Below are positions 46,966 through 59,173 of a DNA stretch of 64,000 nt, piece by piece. Made by a program: the position numbers and the translations under genes. Position 1 is the stretch's first letter. Every line of letters starts with the position of its first letter. Under the pieces are notes generated by a model, which was given only the letters and a program-made list of their open reading frames with translations, made no database searches and was not told the DNA's origin. This DNA comes from Beta vulgaris subsp. vulgaris. Lineage: Eukaryota > Streptophyta > Magnoliopsida > Caryophyllales > Amaranthaceae. Where the stretch lies: assembly GCF_026745355.1 (NCBI RefSeq), contig NC_079202.1:45699673-45763672 (forward strand). The letters run 5' to 3'.

Positions 46966-49056
46966 TGTTGAGTCATGTAGTGTTTTGATGATTGTAAACA
47001 AATGATGATTATCTAACTAACATGTGTGGTTGAGATGTGCATATTACATTAACATGAAACAAGTCATCAAAGGTACGTTGAATATATCACATCATGAAGG
47101 TCTTCCCACAAGTGAAGTTCCTAAAAGAGTTCATATAAGGAACACAAATAGAGCGGTTACGTTCCTAGGTACATCCTATGAGGAACATTGAATATGAAGT
47201 TCTGGAGCAGTTCCTGAGTGGGAGCCGCAATATAACGTTTCAGAGTTGAAACAAGAAGTTCCTGAGCAGGAACTATAAGTGCGAAGTTTCTTAAAGGAAC
47301 TAGCACACTGAAGTTCCAAAGGTGGAGCTATCAACATGCGGTTCTTGAGTTGGAGCAGCATGGAGCATGAAGGCAGAAAATATGAGTTTATTTTCAAGGA
47401 TTCATGTAAGTATATGGAAACATGAAAGGTAATGGAAAAGGTCTAAAGGAACTCGTAAGGTCAAAGGAATCGTGGAACTTAGAGTCAAAAGTATTTAAGA
47501 GTCAATAAATCTGATGCATATTATTATCTTAATCTATAAGAATTTATTAAGAGTTTATTTCTTAATAAATCTCTACGTGGTTAAATATTTATAAATAATA
47601 TGCGTTAGTTGTTTTAGGATAAGGTTTAGTTTTAAAATAAAAGATAAGTTTTAGTTTTAAAATAAAAGAGGTTTAATAAAATCGGTTTCTTTAAGAATCT
47701 GATTTTAATTAATTTAATTTTATCTTTTAGTTTTTGGAAAATAAAAAGCCTAGATTTATAATACGTATAATGAGTATTGTTAAAGAATTGTCTGTCTGTT
47801 CCTCTCTAAAGGAACAGACGTGGTAGTCTATTAATCTAAGTTAAAGGAACTAACTATTAAAAGGAACTAGACTTAGGATGGAGCATTACAACGGTCATTA
47901 TGTCAGTTGAGTAAATATGCCTAGATTATAGGTAACCGTTTTATTTAAGGAAAAATCTGATTTTAGGAAAATCTTTTTAAGGAAAAGATTTTATTTTTCA
48001 AAAGATAATAAAAAATTTTTTTTTTAGGAAGAATTTAAAGATAATATTTTTATTAAAAGATTTAATTTCAGATTTAATAATTAAATGTTTTTAATTAAAT
48101 CAGATTTTCAAATTAATGCTAAAGTGGTTGCTAAAATTAAGGAGCAGTAACTTAATTCTCTCCCACGTTTAACAGTGATCATGGAGATCATGGGATGTTG
48201 GAACGTGTTTCCTCGTGAAGGAACATCATGGGATAATGGTTTAACCACTAACACATGATTAATCCCACGTTCATTCTATAAGACTGCTATAAATATACAA
48301 GTTCAATTAAGTTTCAAATTGTCTGACTGGTGTCATTCCATAGTGTCTGACTAGTGTCTTTCCATAGTGTTAGACTTATGTCATTCCATAAGTTTGGCTT
48401 AAGGAATACGTTACAAAAGAAATATATATTTCTATTCCTTGTTTGAGTCAGTTCCTTTGAGTTTCAAGTTCCTACGAGTGCCATGTTCCTTTACAGTTAT
48501 TCAGTTTCTATATACTAGAGTTAAACCAAATTATCAAGCGTCTGTATTTGAGTTTGGGGTTAAAGGGTTTGAGTGAACTCTTGTAATGGGAACTTGGTAA
48601 AGGGTTTGAGTGAATTCTTGTATCAAGTTCGAGTTAGGAACTTGAGTAAGTTCGAGTTAGGAATTAGTAAGTCTTTTTTGTATGCGTAGACTTAGGGTGA
48701 AGTCTATCTAGGGGTGAAGGGTTTGAGTAAACCTTTTGTAAAGAGTTGTGGGAACTCTTGAAAGACTTAGAGTTAAGTCTAGAGTATAGAGTGGAGATTG
48801 TGAGAGAGTTGGAGTTCCGAGTGGAACTTGAGTATGTAATAGGTTGAATCATAGGAGATTTCCTATTATAGTGAAGAGTTTAAATCCTGAGTAGGTCTGG
48901 TTTTTCTTCTTGTATTGAGACAAGAAGTTTCCACGTAAAAATCTCTCTTGCACTTTCAGTTCCTTATTGCTTATGTTTTAAATTCCGCATTATTTGGGCA
49001 ATAAGTTCCACACTACAATTCACCCCCCCTCTTGTAGTGTTCCTAGTGAAATAACA
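46966..49056 (+). repeat. 5' LTR of the large non-coding element
   Basis: TGTTGAGTCATG ... AATAACA. Sequence matches 55282-55955 and 58916-59173. It holds very frequent GGAAC/GTTCC motifs and short duplicated GATAAG/TTTTAAAATAAAA blocks at about 47625-47680, the site used by the MULE in the other LTR. Confidence 0.92.
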
Positions 49057-49058
49057 AT

Positions 49059-49070
49059 TGGTATCAGAGC
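49059..49070 (+). other. tRNA-Met primer binding site
   Basis: TGGTATCAGAGC, two bases after the LTR end, is complementary to the 3' end of initiator tRNA-Met. Confidence 0.88.
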
Positions 49071-51034
49071 CGGAACTCATTGATAAGCAGGAAACCCTGC
49101 TGAGTTAAGTTCCTGCAAGAAGAAAGAACACGTACGAGAAAGGAACTCCACCCGATGTCATTCAAAGGAACAAGTGAAGGCTGACTTTTTATACACAATT
49201 AAAAGTCACTCAAGGATTATGAACAACCCCTTTGATGTAAGTATCTCTTCCTTGAGATATTCTTTATACGCATATATTACATTGGAACTTGTTCCTTATA
49301 GTATTTCTAGTAAGATTGTTTTATTTGGCTTTGATGTTTTTATAGAAATTTAGGATAACTTTAACATTGTTTTCTAAAGACAAAATTCAGATTTCCAATT
49401 TCTTTAAAATATCAAAGAATCATATACTAGAAATGGTTGAAGGAACAAGTTATATGGAACAATGCATATTTGTGCCTTTGGAACTTGGTTTCTCATCTTA
49501 AGGAAAATCCATTATTTTTAGCATGTTATATCGCGCTCATATTATTATTCATTTGCCAAATGATAGTTTTATTATGCATCATGAATATTTAAATATTTCT
49601 TATGTCGGTACATGATGTTCCTTGTTAGTAGTGGTAGATATGTGCGTGCATCATGAATATGATATTTTATGTTGCTCCTACTAACAAGAAAGGACCCAAC
49701 ATATATTTGGGTACCAAAAACCAAGAACTTGCTTATTTTGCAGGTAATGTGAAAGGAACTGACATCTCTTGATGTAGAGGTTAGTTGTTTCTAGAAAGTA
49801 GTTCTAGACATGAGTTCCTATGACTACAAAAGCTAGAAAAAGTATGTAAAAGGTGAAATATATTTCTTAGGAAATTGGGTAATAATCTTTACATACTATA
49901 TATCTTGGTCATTATTATTATCAAATTTGATTTTTGATATCTCTTATAAATACATGATTGAAGAAGGTTATGAAAGAGAAGTTGTTTTATGGTTGTTACA
50001 TATATATGAATTATTTCAATCTAACTTCTCTTCAAGTTTTTGTGCAAGTAAAATTATATCTTGTAGGTTTGTCTACGGATATAATTAATATTGGTAAAGG
50101 AACTTATGATGTAATAAGAGAATGATTATCAGTTCCTCTGAAAGGAACAGACGTATTGGCACAACTAAAAGATTCAATGAACTGATATAGTCATAAGAAC
50201 ATAGTAATTAAGCATGATCATCAACAGTTAATTTATATTCACGTCCTAATGGTAATAGAAGTTTAAGGCTAAAATTTAGGAAGGTTTTAAGAAAAAGATT
50301 TTAACTAAGTTAAATCATTTATATTTAAAGAGAAACCTTCTTAGATATTATTAAAAAGAATTGAAATTAAACTCTTGTTTAGGATAAGAAGAGAATAATA
50401 AGAATCATGCTTAACAATTTCCTAGAATTTAGGAAAGTGAGATACTGGATATAACACGTTCAATTGAACGTATACAAAGTGGTGCATGATGTGCTTGTTC
50501 CTCAAGGAAAGGAACAACGTGAAAATCCATGATCCTATGTTCTAATCTCATGTTTAATCCAAATGACTATTATATAGGAACTTAATGAAGTTTTAAGTGT
50601 CTCTAACTAAGTGATTAAGTGAGTTAAGTAATTAAAGTCTCAGTGCCTTTATTCTCTTATAATATCAAATTGTTCTTATTGTCTACTTATACTATTTCAA
50701 CCAAATTAAATGCATAAAATCAGCTTTTCAAATCAAGAAACATTGACTATTGATTTGAAGGAAGCGATGGTAAACTAAGATTAGTGGAACTATTAAATGG
50801 TACAGGAATAATTCAAAATTTGGAACGAGTTTCAAATTCTTTTGAAATCGATTTCGGTTCAAAGGAACAAAGCAGAAATTCCTTTTCACATGAGATTAAT
50901 TTTGAAACTTTATGTTTATTCTTTGTGCTGTAATTTTATTTACCTCTCTTTTGACTAACCTTCTAGTATTAAAATGCACAAAGTATCTTCTTTTGGGTTT
51001 ATTCTACAGATTATATTTCTTAGTTTATGTCAAC

Positions 51035-52060
51035 TAGGGGTGTTAACGAGCCGAACCGAGACCGAACATGTCCAGGCTCGGCTCGGCTCGAAAATGTTTG
51101 AGATTGAGCTCGACTCGAGCTCGAAGCTCGTCGAGCCTAAAAATCTAGGCTCAGCTCGAGTTCGAAAGACTCAAACCCGAGCTCGGCTCGAGCTCAGCTC
51201 GAATTCGGCTCGAAAACAAAAAATTTCAGATATTGAAAAAAATTCAGCAAAAAATTTATTCATTAGGCTTTTGATAAAAATATAGCCCAACATACTTTTG
51301 CCAAGATTAAAAACTAATATGAAAGTCAGGTAATGCCCATTTAGTAAATAGCCCAACTTCCATTGAAGTTTGTCACTCTTTATCCACATGCCCTTTTAAT
51401 GCAAAAAGGTTCACTCTTTCCTTTCCTTCCTCACCAATGTGGGACTTCAGAAATTTCATATAACAAATCTTGCAATCACAAGCTGCAGTTCACCGATGTG
51501 GGACACTTGCAATTTCGTATGATGTAGCTGTACCACTCTAGCATGCAATATTTTTTTAATTTTTTTGCAAGAGGCATGCAAGTTTATTTTTTCTTTTGTA
51601 ATATGTAGTTGTTGACTTAGTGCCACCTTTTTGTAATATTTTATTTAGATATGATGTATTCAATGTTTATATAAATATTTTAAAATAGATGTTTATATAA
51701 ATATTTTAAAATAATTAAACTAGTTAATTAAAGACTTTATAAATAGTCCAATAATACAAATAAGACATAATTTAAAATGAAGTTTAGTGAAAGGTAGTAA
51801 GATTTTATAATGAAAATAAGGTTGTTGTTCACCTTCTATGTCGATGTGGGACATTAATATCTTATATAAAAAATATCTAAAATACTTTCGAGCTAGTTTA
51901 CGAACTCTCGAGCCGAACTTAGGGAGGCTCAGCTCGGCTCGTTAAGTTCTCGAGCTGATCCCAAACTCGAGCCGAGCCCTCCCGAGCCGAACTTTGACCG
52001 AGCTTTGACCGAGCCGAACTCGAATAGTTTGCGAGCCACCCTGGCTCATTAACACCCCTA
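51035..52060. mobile_element. Non-autonomous hAT element, 1,026 bp
   Basis: Terminal inverted repeats are TAGGGGTGTTAACGAGCC and the complement of GGCTCATTAACACCCCTA (one mismatch). A perfect 8-base duplication ATGTCAAC flanks it (51027-51034 and 52061-52068), the hAT signature. GGCTCG/GAGCTCG repeats cluster just inside both ends and probably form transposase-binding sites. No transposase is encoded. Confidence 0.92.
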
Positions 52061-55037
52061 ATGTCAACCCAAAATGAAGACAAGTTCATGTTCTTCCATA
52101 AAAGGAACGAACACATTGGGAACAAGTTAAAAAGAGAGTTTCAGAGATTATCTTTCGGATAGAAGATTCCATATGATGGCATTTCCTAGGAACTTGTTTA
52201 TAGTTCCAGATGAGTTTGATGATGTATGCAGGAACAAGGAACAAGCAAGAAAAAGCAATCAATATCACTTGTTAAATCATCAACAAAGGAATGATTAGAA
52301 GTTGATCAACAAGACATCGTATATATGAGATCTTCAAAGGAGGAAACACTAGTATTATGTTCTTAATCATTTGATTTAAGTGTTTTGGAATTAATAGCAA
52401 TAAGAATCATCTAAGGAACTTTAAAAATAGAAGCGATGAGATTGTGTTAAAATGCACCTCTAATTGCTAAACACACATAGCTTATAGCAAAATGATATAT
52501 AATGTGTTATAAAGAGTTGACATATTTATTATGAGACTAACTTGTTTGTTCCCAGAAAACAGGTTAAAGATGATTTTTTTTTTTCTAATTTTTATGTTGA
52601 ACTCACAAGTTCCTATGGAGTTAGAGTTCTTAATATGATATATGTCACTCTAAAGAGTAATAATAGCCAGCTATATTAACATATGGAAAAGAGCTTAAAA
52701 ATGAAGATCAAATTCAAGTTCATCAAATAAAAGTTCAACTCAATGAATATGTGTAAGCGAGTTCCTACCCAATTAGTGGGAACAAACAGTTCCAATAATC
52801 GAGTTTCTTGATTCTAACTGGAACATAAAAAGTATTCCTACGGCTCAGAGACATAAGCAAAGGAACTCTATACAGGTTAGTTGTTGAGAGGAACAACTAA
52901 ACAAAGGTATTGATTTTGAGGAAACTTTTATTCATATAGTAAGGTCGTGAATATTCTTTTTGTTGCTTACATGGGATTTAGGTTGTTCTAAATAGATTTT
53001 CAAGTGTTCAAAATAATTTCTTTTTGCTGGAAATCTACGAGGAACAACATCAAGTTTCTTCTTGAAAAATAATTTCAAAATTAACAATAATTTCTGTTTT
53101 CAAGAGGAATTGACTTAGTAGTTGTACATCGTAATATGGATAATATGTTTGGTACACTAACTATTTTATGCAAGAGTTTTTGCTAACCTTATACGCAAAT
53201 GAGTACACGAGCATGATAAGGGAACTCAACTACTCTCTTGGAGCATAATGATATTATGACAAAAACATGTCAAGGAACTTTTGAAGAACGATGAGTATGA
53301 GTCAAGTTGGAATGGAAGTGTCCATCAGATGTGAAGACATCAAAATGATGGAACTAACAGTTCGGGAATTCAAAAGTAAGTCATCAAAATCAGTCCAGTA
53401 CTTGAGGTTTATATTCATGGTGAAATATGACTTAAGTTATGATGTTCCTATTCACATTAATATATTACATTGTTAAAATTTATTAATCTGAATGCATAAA
53501 TTTTATAAGTCTTGCTTTAAATTATGTGAATATATGTTCTTTATAATTTCACCTATTCATGGATTGTTTAGAGGAACAAGATGAAGTATGACTTGAGTAT
53601 AAACATGTTCTTTTCCAAAAGTTTTGTCGAATTGGGTTCTTACACATACTAAAATTGAAGTGATTATATGCACACTAGAGTAAATATGTTACACTTAATT
53701 TTTGTGTCGTAAAGGCATGTTCCCTTGCCTAAGAGTTTTTAGAGGTCTCAAAATAGAACTATTTCAAACATGAAAGTCCTAAGTTGCCAAAGATACAATG
53801 AAAGAAACCTTGTTGGAACAAGACGGTAAATTCCCTTAATATATTTCATTTCATTTAACTTTTAGAGGGAACAAACCTATTCTTAGCCAACTATCAACAG
53901 TTCACACCACATTTCTTCAAATACCCTTTGATTAATTAATTTATCATTCATATCCTGTCACTTAAAATATCCTAATTCCCATTGCTCTAAATTAAAATTC
54001 ATGACTTTTTATGGTTCAATGATACATAAAGAGTGATAAATGGTAAATACTTTTGAGGGGGAAGTTAAGGAAGAAGTGAGAAGCAAGTATTTTATGTTTT
54101 ACCAATTGATGCTCAGAAAGATATTCATTAGATGGAACTACTCATATAAGTTCCTAATGATGAAGGAATGGTAAGGAACTCAGGGGGAATAAGGAAGGAA
54201 TCGATATATATGTTTTCATTCTTGGTGGTGGATTTCAAGTATGTGTGAGTAAGCAATTACTTCTTTGGGGCTGGGAAATGTGACATTCTAGGAAAAGTGC
54301 AACGACTTGTAGTGACACCCTAAAAAAAAACAAAAAAAAAAATTGAAAAAAAGGGTGATCCAATCTTTATTATTTCCTAGAAGTCAATATGTCATATATA
54401 TGGTTGTGAAAATGCTTACTCATGGATTTGATGATTGAGAAGAGGAACATAAACAATGATTGAAAGAACTTGACTATAAAGATGAATTCGTTCAAGTTTC
54501 TTCACTCAATGAGTTCCTCATGGCTATTAGTTAAGTAAAGTGAACTTGATAGATATATATCAAGGTGAATGTGTGGGGTTTGACAGAGATTTCAAAAGTG
54601 TGAGGTGAAGTGATTAACTCTAATGATTGTTGAGAACCTCTTATTATAAGTCTAAACCATAGAGCACACAATATATCTCAAGTTCCTTCTACTCAAAATT
54701 TCCTCAAACTTCTTTCATATTTCTTTGAGCCGGATATTACAATGTCTATCTCTTAATCCATTCTTGACCTTCAAATTGATTTTTGCTTGACTTTTATTTT
54801 CTTACTTGTCAAGTTCCTTCAATGGTTTTTGAAGTTGGGTCTTTGGATTGTGAGTTGGAAATTTGTGTAGCACATGCATCCTAAGTTTGAAAACTGAGAT
54901 TCTTGAGGCTTTGGGACTAACAAGTGCTTAACCATGATGGTGGTAAGTGTAGCATATAAAATAATGTGTATATGATTTACCTAAAATAAATGTGTGAAGA
55001 TGATCCTTTTCGATAATGACAAAAGGGGAAGAATATG

Positions 55038-55119
55038 TATGATGCTTATGGTCAAATATAGTTAAGTCTATATCCTTCTATGATGCTTATGGTCAAATAT
55101 AGTTAAGTCTATATCCTTC
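55038..55119 (+). repeat. 41-bp direct duplication
   Basis: Two exact tandem copies of a 41-base unit starting TATGATGCTTATGGTC lie in the interior of the large element, close to its 3' LTR. Confidence 0.9.
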
Positions 55120-55955
55120 TATGATGAATGTGCTTTGTATGATGTGTTTATGTATGTTTATATCTCCTTCATATACATGCATACATGCATGACTTGTTCA
55201 TTATGGGGATTTAAAGTACATCGTTTATTGCTTAATTTGTGATAAGCATCATTTGTTTGTCCTCATCAAAAAGGGAGAAATTGTTGAGTCATGTAGTGTT
55301 TTGATGATTGTAAACAAATGATGATTATCTAACTAACATGTGTGGTTGAGATGTGCATATTACATTAACATGAAACAAGTCATCAAAGGTTGAATATATC
55401 ACATCATGAAGGTCTTCCCACAAGTGAAGTTCCTAAAAGAGTTCCTATAAGGAACACAAATAGAGCGGTTACGTTCCTAGGTACATCCTATGAGGAACAT
55501 TGAATATGAAGTTCTGGAGCAGTTCCGGAGTGGGAGCAGCAATATAACGTTTCAGAGTTGAAACAAGAAGTTCCTGAGCATGAACTATAAGTGCGAAGTT
55601 TCTTAAAGGAACTAGCACACTTAAGTTCCAAAGGTGGAGCTATCAACATGCGGTTCTTGAATTGGAGCAGCATGGAGCATGAAGGCAGAAAATATGAGTT
55701 TATTTTCTAGGAATCATGTAAGTATATGGAAACATGAAAGGTAATGGAACAAGGTCTAAAGGAACTCGTAAGGTCAAAGGAACTCGTGGAACTTAGAGTC
55801 AAAAGTATTTAAGAGTCAATAAATCTGATGCATATTATTATCTTAATCTATAAGAATTTATTAAGAGTTTATTTCTTAATAAATCTCTACGTGGTTAAAT
55901 ATTTATATATAATATGCTTTAGTTGTTTTAGGATAAGTTTTAGTTTTAAAATAAA

Positions 55956-58915
55956 GGGAAATTTCCTCAGGTACCCCTGAGGTTTGACGTAATTCCCAAA
56001 TTACCCCCCACATTTGGGGAATTCCTCAAATACCCTTGAGGTTTGAGTTTGTGTCTAAAATGCCCTTACTACTCACGGCAGGTTAACAGACGTTATCTGA
56101 AGCATCTCAAGCGTGCCAAAGGAGAGAGAGAAAGTTTGTTTTATGTTTGAAAGTTGGAAGTTGGAACATTTAATGCAAGAAAGTAAAGGAAGAAGAGGAA
56201 TTGGCAGTTGATTGAAGAAATCCCAAAATCTAGGGTTTTTTTGCCAAAAAACGCACCAAATTCTCCAAAGCTTCAAACAAAGGGGGGTTTTTTTTTACAA
56301 GGAAGATCAATTTCTGCAAGGCGAGTTCGAATTGCGAGGTATGTAACAGTAATTTCTCTTTTGAACAGTTTCTTCCATGTTAAATGCGTAATTTTTATGA
56401 TTTCGTAGATGATATTAGGGTTTTCAATCTCGTTATTTTGGCCTGTAAATTGATTGTGGGGATTATTTTGGTGTATGATTTTGTAGGGTTTGGGGTATTA
56501 TCTCTGAAAATGGTTGCGATTTGGTTAACTATTCACTATGAACACAATGGTTATGACATAAGAGTAGAAGAAACTGATCAATATAGCTTCATGTGTTTGC
56601 TACAAGACTTAGAACAAGAAGCTCATAAGCAAAACGTCACACCTGCCAAAAATCCTGTTATTAAGTACTATCCACCTGGGATTCAACAGTTAGTTGAGGT
56701 TACTTGTGATGTGCATCTTATTAGGATGTTTAGTTTGTTTCAAAATAAAATGGAGATAGATTTATACATAACAAACTCAGAGGTTCCTTCTAGTTATGTT
56801 GAGAGTTATCATAAACTGAAAGCATACAAGGAACAGAAAGAAAAGGAAAAATTGGAGAGGCAAAGAAAATGGGCTGAGAGTCAAGAGAGGTTGAGAAAAA
56901 TGATGGAGGAGCAAGAAATGTATAGACAACAGAGAGAGAGGGAGGATGCAGAGAAAAAAAAAGGAAGAAGAAAAAAGGAGGGAGGCAGAAGAAAAAAGGA
57001 GGGAGGCAGAAGAAAATAGCAGGGATGAGGTCATAGATATAGAGCCTTTGGCTAGAGAGGTCCCTGTGTTTGATGTTGATGGGGATCTGAAGGAAGGAGT
57101 GGACTATGTGTTTGTAAGTCCTGAGAAAGAGAAGAAGTGGGATCAGTCCCAAGAAAGTTGTTCAGGACCAGCAGGTAGAACAAGGTCTAAGCCCAATCCA
57201 TTTGCTGCTTCCCCTCCTAGGCCCCACTTCACAGAATCCCAGGCCCAAAACCAAACACCACCAAAATCAAAGGCCAGGAAGAAACTGACCCCAAAAAAAG
57301 CAGCACCAAAAAACCCTAAGAAAACCCAGGCCAATCAAACCAAGCCAACTGTGCCCAACCCAACCTAGCCTACTCAGTCCACCCAAACCCAGCCCACTGA
57401 GCCCAGCCCAACCCAAGCAACTCAGCCCAGCCCACCCCAAGCAACTCAGCCCAACCCACCCCAACCTACTCAGCCCACCCAAACCCAACCAACTGAACCC
57501 ACCCCACCACAACCTACTAAGGCCACTGAAAACCAGCCCACTCAAACTGAGCCCACTCAAACAACAGAATCACAACAAAACCCTAGGACCAGAAGGGTGC
57601 CAAAGACAACAGCTAAAGGGGGGGTACATTCCAACAATCACAAAGACAGCAACATAGACAAACTGAGCCTGAACAAACTGGAGAAGAAGAAATAGGCAGG
57701 CAACAAGATGATGATGTGCATGAGGGGTTTCCTGATTTAGGTGATGAGGTTGAAAATGAGAGTTATCTACACAAGGTTTATAGAAATGGAAAGTTGTTTA
57801 CTGAACAACCTTTTGGTCAAATAGAGCTACAACAATGGCATCTTTTCTTAGACAAGAAACATATGGTGCAAGCAGTTAGGGATTTCTTTGTGCAAGTAGG
57901 GGTTGATTTGGTTAGGCTGAAAGTTGATGCAAAGAGGTACACTGTCATATGTGCAAACCAAGATTGTGGATGGAGATTACATGCCTCAGTCTTGCCTGAT
58001 AAAGTGACATGGGCAATTAAGTCTCTGAGTGAGCCACATTCTTGTCACAGACTTGAACATAACCCTATGGCTGGTATTAAGTGGCTTGCAGGGAAAATTT
58101 TGGATCAGGTGAGGGTTAATTTTGAAGTACCCTGTCAGTCCCTTGTTGAATTGGTGTTGGATAAATATGGGGTAACTGTACCCAAGTCCACCATGTATAA
58201 GGCTAGGGCTCAGGCTGTTAAAGAGATCCAAGGAGCACATGATGAGTCATATGGGCATCTGCCCCATTATGTTTGTATCATTAAGGAGCACAACCCTGAT
58301 GCCTTTGCCTTCATCAGTTGGATAAATGAAGGCCCTGCTACTCCACTAACATTTAAGAGGATTTATGTTAGTTTTGATGCTATGTTCAAGGGGTTTATGA
58401 AAGGATGCAGACCATTAATTGGCATTGATGGTTGCCATTTGAAAGGAAGCTTCAATGGATGCTTGCTATCTGCAATAGCCCTAGATGGAAATCAACAAAT
58501 TTTCCCAGTAGCATATGCAGTGGTTAGTGAGGAGAGTTCAGACAACTCGGACTACTTCTTTAGGTGTTTGAGGCTAACATTGGCAACAGCAGAGAAAGAT
58601 GATTGGACTTTTATGAGTGACAGAATGAAGGTACCTTATTTTCATTATTTACCTTGTTTACAATGCCTAATCTGTTGCTATGCCTAATCAATTGCTATAT
58701 TGATCAGGGGGTTGAAGCTTCATTGCAGGCAAGTTTCCCAAATTCTTCCAGAAGAATTTGTTGTAGACACTTGTTCAAAAACTTCAGTGTAAGTATGGTG
58801 GTTCACTTATGTATCATTGCAATGTTCAAAAACATGTAAGTATGGTGGTTCACTTAAGTATGGGGGGTAATTTGTGAATTATGTCAAACCTCAGGGGTAC
58901 CTGAGGAAATTTCCC
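55956..58915 (+). mobile_element. MULE with ~55-bp terminal inverted repeats
   Basis: Ends are GGGAAATTTCCTCAGGTACC and its complement, matching for about 55 bases with few mismatches. A perfect 9-base duplication TAAAATAAA (55947-55955 and 58916-58924) flanks it, and the empty site is seen in the other LTR near 47635-47650. Length, inverted repeats and 9-base duplication are those of Mutator-like elements. It encodes only the N-terminal part of a transposase. Confidence 0.94.
56510..58800 (+). pseudogene. MULE transposase, N-terminal half only
   Basis: ATG 56510 opens an N-terminal domain of the PB1-like type found on plant MULE transposases (MVAIWLTIHYEHNGYD). A Lys/Glu/Arg-rich coiled coil (about 56820-57010) and a Pro/Thr/Gln-rich linker (about 57180-57600) follow. 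Then come the zinc region (CANQDCGWRL ... EPHSCHR, about 57950-58050) and the transposase start with the first catalytic Asp in LIGIDGCHLKGSF (about 58415-58455). An intron lies at 58630-58707. Coding stops soon after (CCRHLFKNF), so the remaining catalytic residues and SWIM finger are missing. Frameshifts sit in an A9 run (about 56952) and a G7 run (about 57617), plus a TAG at 57366-57368. Confidence 0.85.
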
Positions 58916-59173
58916 TAAAATAAAAGATAAGTTTTAGTTTTAAAATAAAAGATAAGTTTTTAATAAAATCGGTTTCTTTATGAATCTGATTTTAATTAAT
59001 CTAATTTTATCTTTTCAGTTTTTGGAAAATAAAAAGCCTAGATTTATAATACGTATAATGAGTATTGTTAAAGAACTTGTTTGTTTGTTCCTCTCTAAGG
59101 AACAGACGTGATAGTCTATTAATCTAAGTTAAAGGAACTAACTATTAAAAGGAACTAGACTTAGGATGGAGCA

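Larger units (their letters stand above)
46966..59173 (+). mobile_element. Large non-coding LTR element (LARD-like), SIRE-related LTRs
   Basis: 5' LTR 46966-49056 (2,091 bases) and primer site 49059-49070 begin the element. The interior is 49057-55281. A purine tract AAAAAGGGAGAAAT (55268-55281) precedes the 3' LTR, which starts at 55282. The 3' LTR is interrupted by a MULE and cut at 59174 by an Athila-type element. After removing the hAT insertion the interior is about 5.2 kb and shows no gag or pol motif in any frame. The primer site TGGTATCAGAGC is that of initiator tRNA-Met, as in copia elements. Confidence 0.85.
55282..59173 (+). repeat. 3' LTR of the large element, interrupted and truncated
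   Basis: Segments 55282-55955 and 58916-59173 match the 5' LTR up to the point equal to about 47885. The MULE separates them. The rest is displaced by the Athila-type element at 59174 and would lie beyond the window end. Confidence 0.88.

Noticed and set aside
50974..51285. 103-codon open frame
   Set aside because: It runs across the left end of the hAT element and reads its GCTCG repeats; not a gene.
54315..54352. A-rich hairpin-like CACCC(TA)n...GGGTG
   Set aside because: It is a low-complexity A run between five-base complementary ends; no evidence for a terminator or RNA gene.
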